Shown here one piece after another: positions 1 to 7,458 of a DNA stretch of 37,926 bases. The notes beneath the pieces are model-generated. The model was not told the origin of the DNA. It saw nothing but the letters and a program-made list of their open reading frames with translations, and made no database searches. This DNA is from an uncultured Saprospiraceae bacterium. Lineage in GTDB: Bacteria; Bacteroidota; Bacteroidia; Chitinophagales; Saprospiraceae. Numbering within the stretch: the stretch's first letter is position 1; each line of letters begins with the position of its first letter. The stretch spans positions 1 through 37,926 of the forward strand of contig CALLVC010000339.1 of NCBI GenBank assembly GCA_938010785.1. Direction: 5' to 3'. Position numbers and translations under genes: made by a program.

Positions 1-1
1 G

Positions 2-1165
2 CAGCTAACCAGCAATAAGAATGCCTTCAGGTGGTTAATGATTTTTGTATCATTTGTTATCATATCTCTTATTTTGTGGAATACTTATCAATTCTTTCAA
101 AGTTTTAAGCAAGAGGAGCGCACAAAAATGCGCAATTGGTCTTATGCCTATCCTGAACTTTTAAAAAGTACAGACCTTGAAGAAGACATTAGTAATCTAT
201 CTCTTGAAATACTTCAAAGCAATACAACTACACCAATGATTTTGGTGGATGGAAAAGGAAATTATCACAGCAGCAGGAACTTGACTCAAGAACAAGAAAA
301 AAAATTAGAGGATTCCATTTATTTGAGAAAAGTGCTAATCAAATTTGAAAATGAGTACAATCCAATTTCAATTAAAGTTGATGACGAGATAATAAATACT
401 GTGTATTATGGAAATTCTGAATTGTTAAATAAACTAAAGTATTACCCTCTAGCATTATTACTCATTGCTTTTCTTTTTGCCGCAGTCGTTTATTTCTTTT
501 ACAGAAGTTCTAAGAATGCTGAGCAAAATAAACTATGGACAGGTATGGCCAAGGAAACTGCTCATCAGATAGGAACGCCATTATCTTCGCTTATTGGTTG
601 GACGGAAATTTTAAAAAGTGAAAATGTTAATCCTGATTATATACAAGAAATTGAAAAAGATGTCTCTCGTCTTGAAACCATAACTGAGCGTTTTTCTAAA
701 GTTGGCTCTGTTCCTACTCTTAAAAAAGTAGATATTGTTGAAGAAACAATAGAATCTTACAATTACCTTAAAGCACGCTCTTCAAAGCTTATTGATTTTA
801 AACTAGAAACTCCGAACAGTTCTATTTTTGCTGAATTGAATCCTCAACTCTTTAGTTGGACCATTGAGAATTTAGTGAAAAATGCCATTGACGCCATGAA
901 AGGAAAAGGAGAATTGTCTCTTAAAATCTTTCCATCCGATAAATACGTACATATAAATATAGCGGACACTGGAAAAGGCATACCTAAAAATCTTTTTAGT
1001 AAAGTTTTTGAGCCTGGTTACACTAGTAAAAAGCGCGGCTGGGGATTAGGGTTATCACTTGCAAAAAGGATTATACAAGATTATCATAAAGGAAGAATTA
1101 AAGTATTATCATCAGTAATAGGTAAAGGCACAACTATGCAGATTTCATTAAAAAGAATCACATAA
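2..1165 (+). CDS. Membrane sensor histidine kinase, 5' end cut by window edge
   Basis: Two-component sensor kinase. The frame is open to the first base of the window, and residues before the first visible Met (position 38) continue plausibly, so the true start probably lies outside. Counting from that Met: a first membrane helix at about 1-16, an extracytoplasmic region of about 115 residues without a recognised sensor fold, a second helix at about 134-155, then the kinase core. The H box AKETAHQIGTPLSSL carries His176, followed by Gln rather than the usual Glu/Asp. The N box ENLVKNAIDAM has Asn282, the G1 box is DTGKG (310-314), the F box is KVFEPGYTSK and the G2 box is GWGLG (334-338). All ATP-binding boxes are intact, so the kinase should be active. 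No response regulator is visible. The next gene begins 8 nt downstream and is probably co-transcribed. The signal sensed is unknown. Confidence 0.9.
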   Translation, partial: QLTSNKNAFRWLMIFVSFVIISLILWNTYQFFQSFKQEERTKMRNWSYAYPELLKSTDLEEDISNLSLEILQSNTTTPMILVDGKGNYHSSRNLTQEQEKKLEDSIYLRKVLIKFENEYNPISIKVDDEIINTVYYGNSELLNKLKYYPLALLLIAFLFAAVVYFFYRSSKNAEQNKLWTGMAKETAHQIGTPLSSLIGWTEILKSENVNPDYIQEIEKDVSRLETITERFSKVGSVPTLKKVDIVEETIESYNYLKARSSKLIDFKLETPNSSIFAELNPQLFSWTIENLVKNAIDAMKGKGELSLKIFPSDKYVHINIADTGKGIPKNLFSKVFEPGYTSKKRGWGLGLSLAKRIIQDYHKGRIKVLSSVIGKGTTMQISLKRIT

Positions 1166-1173
1166 TTAAAATT

Positions 1174-1536
1174 ATGAGCGAAAAGTTGATTACAATAAAA
1201 GAAGTCCCTCTCAAGAATAATTGCCCTGAATGTTATTCCACAGAAGGGTTAGTTCTGACTTTTAAGCAAAAATTTAAGGAAACACAATTCTATAAATCAA
1301 TAACAAATGATGTTGTTGAAGAACTTGCTTGTACTAAATGCGATACAGCCATTTATCCTGTAAGCTGGACTGACGATATCGAGCGTGTTTACGATTATCA
1401 GAAAAAGGCATTCAGCCCTAAACCTCCATCTTTAAAATTAAAGCGCCTCGCTTGGATAGTTTTTATAGTAATAGATATGATAGTAATTGTAACTATCCTA
1501 GCTATCTTCTTTCCTGAAGTAATGGGTTTAAAGTAA
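1174..1536 (+). CDS. Small zinc-ribbon-like membrane-anchored protein, function unknown
   Basis: A 120-residue protein with two CxxC pairs, Cys17/Cys20 (NNCPEC) and Cys53/Cys56 (ACTKC), spaced as in a zinc ribbon. It ends in one hydrophobic helix at about 92-114. The N-terminal metal-binding part is therefore probably cytoplasmic and tethered by a C-terminal anchor. I do not recognise a named family. It starts 8 nt after the histidine kinase, so the two are likely one transcript, and it could be an accessory of that kinase; that is inference from position only. Its stop codon directly abuts the stop of the convergent HIT gene, with no intergenic space. Confidence 0.75.
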   Translation: MSEKLITIKEVPLKNNCPECYSTEGLVLTFKQKFKETQFYKSITNDVVEELACTKCDTAIYPVSWTDDIERVYDYQKKAFSPKPPSLKLKRLAWIVFIVIDMIVIVTILAIFFPEVMGLK

Positions 1537-1926
1537 TTAAAGGGCGTTGCTTATTGCTTTAGCAGTAACTTCAAACTCTTCCTTAGTAAGACTCTCTTTA
1601 TTTAAAAAACGAGCATCTTCCATAGAGTTCAACGGAATTAGATGCACATGTACATGTGGGACTTCCAACCCAATAACAGACATTCCAACGCGCTTACAAG
1701 GAATCACTTTCTCAATAGCTATAGCTACCTTTCTTGAAAATTGCATCAATGCATTGTAGGTCTCTTCATCCAAATCGAAAATCTTGTCTACTTCTTTTTT
1801 AGGAATACAAAGAGTGTGTCCTTTTGCATTGGGGTTAATATCCAGAAATGCCAAAAAATCATCCGTCTCTGCTACCTTGTAGCATGGAATCTCTCCGTTG
1901 ATTATTTTTGTAAAAATTGAACTCAT
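1537..1926 (-). CDS. HIT family nucleotide hydrolase (Hint-like)
   Basis: Histidine-triad protein of 129 residues, the usual length for bacterial Hint-type enzymes. The signature HVHVHLIPL at residues 91-99 gives the catalytic histidines 91, 93 and 95. The N-terminal SIFTKIINGEIPCYKV and DINPNAKGHTLCIPK segments are typical of the family, which hydrolyses nucleoside phosphoramidates and related adenylated compounds in the cytoplasm. It lies 50 bp downstream of greA on the same strand and is probably co-transcribed with it. The gap contains a small REP-like palindrome. The physiological substrate cannot be read from the sequence. Confidence 0.93.
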   Translation of the reverse strand: MSSIFTKIINGEIPCYKVAETDDFLAFLDINPNAKGHTLCIPKKEVDKIFDLDEETYNALMQFSRKVAIAIEKVIPCKRVGMSVIGLEVPHVHVHLIPLNSMEDARFLNKESLTKEEFEVTAKAISNAL

Positions 1927-1948
1927 CTTAATATTCTTCCGAAAAAGT

Positions 1949-1975
1949 GGATTCTTGTCTTCGCAAGAATGACAA
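1949..1975. repeat. Short REP-like palindrome between greA and the HIT gene
   Basis: The stem ATTCTTG (1951-1957) pairs with CAAGAAT (1964-1970) around a TCTTCG loop and is flanked by GG and GACAA. The wording closely resembles the dispersed 'GGATTCCTGC...GCAGGAATGACA' palindromes of many bacterial genomes. It sits inside the 50-bp gap of a gene pair, where such elements often act as mRNA 3'-end or processing structures. Family membership is inferred from similarity to memory and was not searched. Confidence 0.5.
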
Positions 1976-1976
1976 C

Positions 1977-2450
1977 TTAGCGGCTTATTTCTATTATATC
2001 AAACTTCATAACACCATTTGGCACTTGTATTTCGGCAACTTCGCCAACAGACTTTCCCAGAAGACCTTTCCCAATTGGAGAGTTAACTGATATTTTTCCA
2101 GAAGTTAAATCAGCTTCACCATCTGCAACCAGTGTATAAAGCATTTCCATGCCATTGGTCTGATTTTTAATCTTCACTTTAGACAGTACTAACACCTTAG
2201 AGTTGTCTAGTTGAGATTCATCTATTAAACGTGCTCCAGCAAGTTGGTCTTCTAATTTAGAGATCCGCATCTCCAGCATGCCTTGCGCTTCTTTAGCGGC
2301 ATCGTATTCGGCATTTTCGCTCAAATCTCCTTTATCTCTGGCTTCCGCAATAGCTTTAGAAGCTTTAACGCGTTCTACGTCTTTAAGTTGCGCTAATTCT
2401 TCTCTCAATTTTTTTAGTCCTTCTGCTGTGTAGTATGATACTTTACTCAT
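1977..2450 (-). CDS. greA: Transcription elongation factor GreA
   Basis: GreA rescues backtracked RNA polymerase by inserting its coiled coil into the secondary channel and stimulating cleavage of the 3' RNA end. The 157-residue protein has the full two-domain layout. An N-terminal antiparallel coiled coil at about 1-75 carries the acidic tip GDLSENAEYDAA (Asp42 and Glu45 being the cleavage-stimulating positions). The C-terminal FKBP-like domain ends with SPIGKGLLGKSVGEVAEIQVP. It heads a probable two-gene transcript with the HIT gene. A promoter-like -7 element and a terminator-like hairpin precede the start codon (listed separately), suggesting leader-mediated control. Confidence 0.97.
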   Translation of the reverse strand: MSKVSYYTAEGLKKLREELAQLKDVERVKASKAIAEARDKGDLSENAEYDAAKEAQGMLEMRISKLEDQLAGARLIDESQLDNSKVLVLSKVKIKNQTNGMEMLYTLVADGEADLTSGKISVNSPIGKGLLGKSVGEVAEIQVPNGVMKFDIIEISR

Positions 2451-2470
2451 AACTTCATCGTTTAATATAA

Positions 2471-2500
2471 AATAAAAAGAATCTCGCTCACACGAGATTC
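2471..2500 (-). terminator. Terminator-like hairpin in the greA leader (candidate attenuator)
   Basis: On the minus strand GAATCTCG (2500-2493) and CGAGATTC (2486-2479) form a perfect 8-bp stem around a 6-nt loop. It is followed at once by TTTTTATT (2478-2471). The shape is that of an intrinsic terminator, but it lies between the predicted start point near 2500 and the greA start codon at 2450, so it would act on nascent greA mRNA. Escherichia coli greA also has an early leader terminator that yields GraL RNAs; homology is not claimed. Confidence 0.6.
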
Positions 2501-2506
2501 AGGATA

Positions 2507-2514
2507 CAAATATA
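2507..2514 (-). promoter_or_regulatory. Candidate greA promoter -7 element
   Basis: The minus strand reads TATATTTG, an exact match to the Bacteroidota housekeeping -7 consensus TAnnTTTG. The expected start point falls at about 2500, exactly at the first base of the leader hairpin. No convincing -33 TTTG element was found at the usual spacing. Confidence 0.5.
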
Positions 2515-2570
2515 CAAAATATTTACCTGAAAGTCGATTTTTACGTAAATTACAAGTCCACAATTACGTT

Positions 2571-3014
2571 ATGAAAACAATTACAATTTTTATCTTAACT
2601 GTCTTATTACTAACATCATGCAGTAGCAATGACGATGGCAGAAATGGCAACCCTAATATCCCAGATTATGCTTTTGATACTGGTGATTTAATAAATACCA
2701 ACCTTCCTCAATACAGTAATCTACAATTTCCTGGTAATTATATTTTATTAGATAATCCTTATGGTGTTAACGGCGTTGTACTATATAGTTCTGGTACTAC
2801 CTACAGCGCTTTCGAGTTAAGTGACCCGAATCATCAAGTGAATACTTGTTCTCGACTTACAGTAGAAGGCATTATTGCATCATGCGCTTGTGACGACGAT
2901 AACACTTATAACATTGTAAACGGCGGTCAACAAGAAGGCACTTCTGGTCAATACGGACTTGTACCCTATGGTGTTGAAGTCGTTGGAAATATTATTAGGG
3001 TTTTTAATAATTAA
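2571..3014 (+). CDS. Exported lipoprotein with degenerate Rieske-like domain
   Basis: A 147-residue lipoprotein. The signal peptide ends in the lipobox LLTSC (Cys17), followed by a Ser/Asn/Asp-rich linker as in many Bacteroidota surface lipoproteins. From about residue 45 the order of elements resembles a Rieske [2Fe-2S] fold: YSAFELSDPNHQ where box I would be, SCACDDDNTYNI where box II (CPCHGS) would be, then LVPYGVEVVGNIIRV as in the Rieske C-terminus. The ligand set is incomplete: no Cys two residues before His88, and Asp108 replaces the box II His. It probably no longer binds a [2Fe-2S] cluster. Its stop overlaps the stop of the convergent TonB receptor by 4 bp. The function is unknown, and the Rieske assignment is inferred from motif order. 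Confidence 0.75.
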   Translation: MKTITIFILTVLLLTSCSSNDDGRNGNPNIPDYAFDTGDLINTNLPQYSNLQFPGNYILLDNPYGVNGVVLYSSGTTYSAFELSDPNHQVNTCSRLTVEGIIASCACDDDNTYNIVNGGQQEGTSGQYGLVPYGVEVVGNIIRVFNN

Positions 3015-5227
3015 AACTTAAACGTCGCCCCTAACAAAAAATTAGTTCCCGCTTGCGGATAAAACCCTGCACCATCAAAAGTTGTGACACCTGGATTAGG
3101 ATCATTAGGCACATCGAATGTAAAATAATACCCATTAGAAACATACTTGGTGTTAAAAATATTATTCACTAGACCTGATAAAACAATTGATTTGAAAATT
3201 GATTTTGGCTTTATCTCGTAAGTGACATTAAAATCATTTACAAAATAACTATCCAACTTAGAGGCTTCCACGTCAAAATTACTCATGTATTGCTCTCCAA
3301 CATATTTAGACAAGAACACAAATTGAAGGTTTTGTATTGGATTAAATTGTAACATATTTCCAATAATTACATCTGGCGAAAAAGAAATATTTGTATTTCC
3401 AATAGTAATTAACTCACCATTTAAAGTTCTCGAAAAGTCAACATTCTTATTAGTGCTAATAGCAATGTTTGGCAATACCGAAAACTTATCAGAAATCTTT
3501 ATTTGGGCATCAACTTCGAGCCCTAATCGATAACTTTTACCACTATTTGCACGTATGGGAGCACCAACATCATCTAATGCTCCAGTGAGCACTAGTTGGT
3601 TATTATAACCCATATAATATACATTTGTATTTAAGACTGTTCTCTCTGAAACATGTCTCCATCCTAGCTCAAAATCGTTTAACTCTTCTGGTTCTGGATT
3701 TCCATTTTCGTAATCTGTACGGTTGGGTTCTCTGTTTGCACGTGCATAAGAAGCATACAAAGTATTGTCCTGATTTAATTGATATGTAGCCCCAACTTTA
3801 GGATTGAAGAAGGTAAAGTTATCCTCTACTGAAAAATTCACTAAATCAGAATTCAATCCGCCATCAGTTGAGTAATCGATACTTCGGACTTGCAAATCAC
3901 CGTAAAGACTCCATTTACCATCTAGCTTAAAAGTAGCTTTAGAAAACACATTAAATTCAGTTTTCTTTGCAGAATTATCGTAATAGCGGTCTCGTATTTC
4001 GCTATTGCTGGCAAATTGTGCCCAAATAACCTCTCCAAAATGGTCTCCCTCGTATACATTATAAGCGCCTCCAAAGACTATATCCGTTTTAGAATTTTTA
4101 TAGTTTAAAGAAAAAGTAGTGCCGTAAAAGTCGTTATCCAACCAACGTCTTCGTATTAGATCTGTGGTTTCAATCGTTTCACCTCCGATAACAATTGGCG
4201 TAAATCCGTAAGTAGAGAAATCTTCGTCTTCTTTGTATTGCTCAAAATATCCTCTTCCGTAAGTATAATGAAATGCTAAATTAGAGGACCAGTTATTATC
4301 ATATCGCTGATTCCAATGTAGTTGATAATGGTCTTGATTGTAGTTGTCAACTTCGTTGTCATAAAACTGAGTATTTCCATTTTCGTCTGTATAAACCCCT
4401 GCTGGATTGAACGTTCTATCAGACTCTAAAGTAGCAGCATCAATACCAAACCAAGATTGATATGTTCTTTCAAAACCTCCAAAAGTAATCGCTTTAATAA
4501 GAGTATTATCATCTACATAACTTCCTTGAAGAAAATATGATTTTAGTTCTGATTCGGCTCTGTCTATATAACCATCACTTGTTATCTTAGAAAGTCTTCC
4601 CGCCACTTCAAAATGATTATTAAGTTTACCGGTGCTGAATTTTACAGTATTCTTAAAAGTATTAAATGAGCCAATAGATGAAGCAATTTCTGCATTAGCT
4701 TTCTCTGAGACTGCATCTGTAAGAATATTTAAACTCGCACCAAAAGCACCTGAACCATTAGTAGAAGTACCCACACCCCTTTGCAACTGAAGGCTCTCAA
4801 CAGAGGACGCAAAATCCCCAAGATTTACCCAAAAGGTACCATGGGATTCGGAGTCGTTATAAGGAATACCGTTAATTGTAACGTTAACTCGGGTGGCATC
4901 ACTACCCCTGACACGAATACCTGTATATCCCACTCCAGCCCCAGCATCTGTGGTTGTAACAACACTAGGTAAATAGTTTAACAGTATTGGAATGTCTTGA
5001 CCAAGATTTCTTTTATTTAGCTCTTCTTTAGATACATTACTGTAGGTCATGGGTGTTCCTTCCTTAACACGAATGGCACTAATTAGAACTTCATCTAGCT
5101 TTTGTAATTGCGTCGAATCTTTTTCCTTTTCTTGAGCAAAAACAGATGTAGAAGCAATAAAAAACAGTAATACTGATACTTTTTTAAAAAATAACCGAAT
5201 AGACAGGAATGCAAAATTACTTTTCAT
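3011..5227 (-). CDS. TonB-dependent outer-membrane receptor, probable thiamine transporter (OMR1 type)
   Basis: Outer-membrane beta-barrel receptor of 738 residues for energy-dependent uptake. The signal peptide ends near VFAQ (about residue 31). Next comes a TonB-box-like stretch (KLDEVLISAIRV) and a plug domain with the hallmarks YTGIRVRGSDATRVNVTINGIPYND and LQRGVGTSTNGSGAFGASLNI. The rest is barrel, ending in an aromatic C-terminus (LGATFKF). The family alone does not give the substrate. The TPP riboswitch in its leader does, because in Bacteroidota such riboswitches control thiamine-uptake receptors. PnuC, a thiamine-binding protein and a kinase encoded upstream on the same strand agree. 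It is the last gene of the minus-strand run and has its own promoter and riboswitch. Confidence 0.92.
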   Translation of the reverse strand: MKSNFAFLSIRLFFKKVSVLLFFIASTSVFAQEKEKDSTQLQKLDEVLISAIRVKEGTPMTYSNVSKEELNKRNLGQDIPILLNYLPSVVTTTDAGAGVGYTGIRVRGSDATRVNVTINGIPYNDSESHGTFWVNLGDFASSVESLQLQRGVGTSTNGSGAFGASLNILTDAVSEKANAEIASSIGSFNTFKNTVKFSTGKLNNHFEVAGRLSKITSDGYIDRAESELKSYFLQGSYVDDNTLIKAITFGGFERTYQSWFGIDAATLESDRTFNPAGVYTDENGNTQFYDNEVDNYNQDHYQLHWNQRYDNNWSSNLAFHYTYGRGYFEQYKEDEDFSTYGFTPIVIGGETIETTDLIRRRWLDNDFYGTTFSLNYKNSKTDIVFGGAYNVYEGDHFGEVIWAQFASNSEIRDRYYDNSAKKTEFNVFSKATFKLDGKWSLYGDLQVRSIDYSTDGGLNSDLVNFSVEDNFTFFNPKVGATYQLNQDNTLYASYARANREPNRTDYENGNPEPEELNDFELGWRHVSERTVLNTNVYYMGYNNQLVLTGALDDVGAPIRANSGKSYRLGLEVDAQIKISDKFSVLPNIAISTNKNVDFSRTLNGELITIGNTNISFSPDVIIGNMLQFNPIQNLQFVFLSKYVGEQYMSNFDVEASKLDSYFVNDFNVTYEIKPKSIFKSIVLSGLVNNIFNTKYVSNGYYFTFDVPNDPNPGVTTFDGAGFYPQAGTNFLLGATFKF

Positions 5228-5336
5228 TCGAAACTAAAATTTATGCGAATAAAAAGGGGTGATTATTCTATTGTTGATATTACTTAATAAACGTTATTTA
5301 TAGCAACCTCCTAATCGATGATTATTTGGCATCCAC

Positions 5337-5359
5337 AAAAATATCCTCAGGACATTTTT
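5337..5359 (-). terminator. Hairpin with U-tract just after the TPP aptamer (candidate expression platform)
   Basis: The minus strand reads AAAAATGTCC-TGA-GGATATTTTT, a hairpin of about 10 bp including one G-U pair, ending in five T. It begins only a few bases after the 3' strand of aptamer helix P1. That position suits a riboswitch-controlled transcription terminator. The stem is AT-rich and weak, so translational control remains possible. Confidence 0.45.
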
Positions 5360-5362
5360 TTA

Positions 5363-5447
5363 ACGTTCGCTTTCCTAAACAGCATTACCTGTTCCAGGTT
5401 CAATGGGTATGATCTCAGCCGCTTATCGGCACCCCTAATGAGAACGC
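5363..5447 (-). promoter_or_regulatory. TPP (THI-box) riboswitch aptamer
   Basis: The minus strand contains the conserved thiamine pyrophosphate aptamer landmarks in order: GGGGTGCC, GGCTGAGATCATACCC, TTGAACCTGGAACAGGTAATGCTG (split here into its recognised parts GAACCTG and GGTAATGC), then TTTAGGAAAGC. Helix P1 closes as GCGTTC (5447-5442) with GAACGT (5368-5363), including one G-U pair. It lies 135 nt upstream of the TonB receptor. TPP binding is expected to lower receptor expression when thiamine is plentiful. Confidence 0.95.
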
Positions 5448-5449
5448 AG

Positions 5450-5457
5450 CAAAGATA
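5450..5457 (-). promoter_or_regulatory. Candidate promoter -7 element for the riboswitch/TonB receptor transcript
   Basis: The minus strand reads TATCTTTG (TAnnTTTG). It ends a few bases before aptamer helix P1, placing the start point near 5444. The receptor could therefore be transcribed independently of the upstream operon. The -33 element is unclear. Confidence 0.5.
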
Positions 5458-5497
5458 TATAGGATTTTTGATTTACTAATTATGAATCAAGAATTTT

Positions 5498-5905
5498 TTA
5501 TTCAATATTAGGTTTTTTCCGAGATGTTTTTTTATCGGATTGTAGTTTCTTGTTTTTTAGTCGTTTTAGCCTAACAGATTTGGGGATTCTTGTAGGTTTG
5601 CGCATTTTTGGTTGTACCAACCCTCTATTAAGGATATCAAGCAAACGTCTGACAATTATTTCTTTATTTCGATACTGGCTTCTAGTTTCATCACAGTGAA
5701 GAATAATGACATTGTCTTTAGTTAATCTTTCTGCAATTGTTTTGAGTAAAAGTTCTTTGTGTTCTTCTGTAAGAACCGTGGATTTCAATAAATCATACCT
5801 GAGTTCAATCTTTGTCGAAACCTTGTTTACATGCTGCCCTCCACTACCAGAACTTCTAACAGCTTTGAATTGAATCTCTGATATTATATCTTCAACGGTA
5901 ATCAT
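5498..5905 (-). CDS. arfB: Ribosome-rescue peptidyl-tRNA hydrolase ArfB (YaeJ)
   Basis: Release-factor-like hydrolase that frees stalled ribosomes without a stop codon. The 135-residue protein has the catalytic GGQ at residues 22-24 within RSSGSGGQHVNKVSTKIELRYD. It ends in a long Lys/Arg-rich tail (from about residue 100), which in ArfB inserts into the empty mRNA channel. The presence of the tail and the short length separate it from RF1/RF2. Its start codon overlaps the stop of the DUF4301 gene by one base (TAATG), so translation is probably coupled. The role has no obvious link to the thiamine genes around it. Confidence 0.92.
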   Translation of the reverse strand: MITVEDIISEIQFKAVRSSGSGGQHVNKVSTKIELRYDLLKSTVLTEEHKELLLKTIAERLTKDNVIILHCDETRSQYRNKEIIVRRLLDILNRGLVQPKMRKPTRIPKSVRLKRLKNKKLQSDKKTSRKKPNIE

Positions 5906-7458
5906 TAGCTACCAACTTGATGATGGGCTTTTAGAAGGTCATTGACAGTTTTCACAGGATTAAAAGTAACAAGTGGTACCTCAACGAAAATTGTGTTCCA
6001 ATTTGCCATACTTCCGTTCCATAATCCAGGTAGCTCTAATGCTTTAATGTCTTTACCAACTTTCGTTTTCATTGTGATAAAAGCAGTTTTATGATCTACA
6101 TACTTAGTTAAATCAAACTTATTGCCTTTATAGTCTTTAACACCACATACAAGATCTACTGGATTAAAATGAGTTGCATTTTTAAGAATATTTTTTTGAT
6201 GTTTGTTCTTTTTATCAATTTGAGCAGACTCAACTATCTGTAAAGATATATTAGCACTTTCATCTTTTACCCAAAATGGACCGCCACCGGGTTCACCTTC
6301 ATTTTTTACCATGCCACAGACTCTTATTGGACGATTGAGCTTTTCGAACAAATATTCTTTTTGATACTTTTTGCTATACTTCTCGAACTCAGTACTAATA
6401 ACCAAATTAAGCTCATTAGACATAAACTGAGCGATAACCATTAATTTTTCTTCATTGACATCTGCTTCTAAAGCTCTTAAATATGTAAAGGCTTGTTCTT
6501 GCACTTTCAATAATTTACCCGCCAACATTTTCTTACTATCGGCAACTTCTTGTTCGTACTTGAAAACAACAACATTGTCTATATTTTTGATAAAAATAAC
6601 ATCAGCATCAAGGTCGTTTAAATTTTCTATTAACGCACCATGACCAGATGGCCTAAACAATAATGATCCATCCTCTTCAATATAGGGCTTATTGTCTGTT
6701 GTTAATGCTATAGTATCTGTGGATTCTTTTTGATATGAAAATGAAATATCAAAAGCTGTATTTGTTTTTCTTTCGACGATTTCTTCAATTCTCTTAAACT
6801 CTTCATCAAAAATATTTTTATGCTTTTCTGAAATCGTAAAATGCAAATCTGCCTTACCATTAGACGAAGCATATATAGCGGCTTCAAAGAGATGTTCCTC
6901 AAAAGCAGTGGCTATATGATCCCTATATTGATGAAAAGGAATCAACCCTTTTGGGTAGTTACCATAGTTAAGTTTATCCTTAGCCATCATCATTTCTACA
7001 AACAAATACAACTGCTCATTAAGACTAAGTTTACCAAAATTTTTATTCAGTTTATGTAGTTGTTGTTTTACTATATAATAAAAAGGAAGCTTATTTATGC
7101 CTACAAAAAAAATCGACATTTCTGAAGCTTTCTTCCTGTTTATATAAGAATTAAGACTTTCTTCCTTCGGCCTGAAGTCTTCAAAGAATTTAAATAAGAA
7201 CTTAAACATTCGGGTCGCAGCACCAGATGCAGGAACAAACTTTAGTATTGATATATCATCACGCTTATTGTCATAATTCTCAATTAAATCTTTTCTTTCA
7301 TTATCATTAATGGACAAAATACCATTCCCAATAGTTGCAGCCGATTTTAAATTAACAAATGGCAGCCCTTTCTTGAATAGGTTTACTTGACTCTGAACTT
7401 TATCTAAAGTCAGCCCTTTATCATGTATTTGTTTGAGTTGTTTTTCTGTAAAATTCAA
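5905..7458 (-). CDS. DUF4301 protein, possible nucleotidyltransferase
   Basis: A 517-residue cytoplasmic protein of the Bacteroidota-typical DUF4301 family, recognised by KFVPASGAATRMFK (about 73-86). Two segments look like sugar-nucleotide pyrophosphorylases of the GT-A fold. The PASGAATRM loop resembles the N-terminal nucleotide-binding loop, and LLFRPSGHGALIENL followed by VIFIKNIDNV (266-296) resembles the GHG...NxDN block, in which an Asp binds the metal. This suggests an NTP transferase, but that is inference and no substrate is known. The start overlaps the NadR-like kinase stop by 4 bp (ATGA) and the stop overlaps the arfB start by 1 bp, so it is embedded in the operon. Confidence 0.85.
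   Translation of the reverse strand: MNFTEKQLKQIHDKGLTLDKVQSQVNLFKKGLPFVNLKSAATIGNGILSINDNERKDLIENYDNKRDDISILKFVPASGAATRMFKFLFKFFEDFRPKEESLNSYINRKKASEMSIFFVGINKLPFYYIVKQQLHKLNKNFGKLSLNEQLYLFVEMMMAKDKLNYGNYPKGLIPFHQYRDHIATAFEEHLFEAAIYASSNGKADLHFTISEKHKNIFDEEFKRIEEIVERKTNTAFDISFSYQKESTDTIALTTDNKPYIEEDGSLLFRPSGHGALIENLNDLDADVIFIKNIDNVVVFKYEQEVADSKKMLAGKLLKVQEQAFTYLRALEADVNEEKLMVIAQFMSNELNLVISTEFEKYSKKYQKEYLFEKLNRPIRVCGMVKNEGEPGGGPFWVKDESANISLQIVESAQIDKKNKHQKNILKNATHFNPVDLVCGVKDYKGNKFDLTKYVDHKTAFITMKTKVGKDIKALELPGLWNGSMANWNTIFVEVPLVTFNPVKTVNDLLKAHHQVGS

Noticed and set aside
5304-5313. AGGAGG sequence on the minus strand in the TonB receptor leader, possible Shine-Dalgarno of a leader peptide
   Set aside because: No start codon with a sensible frame follows; the only nearby TTG meets a stop after one codon.
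6841-7059. Plus-strand frame inside the DUF4301 gene
   Set aside because: Entirely antisense to a conserved protein, with no recognisable product.
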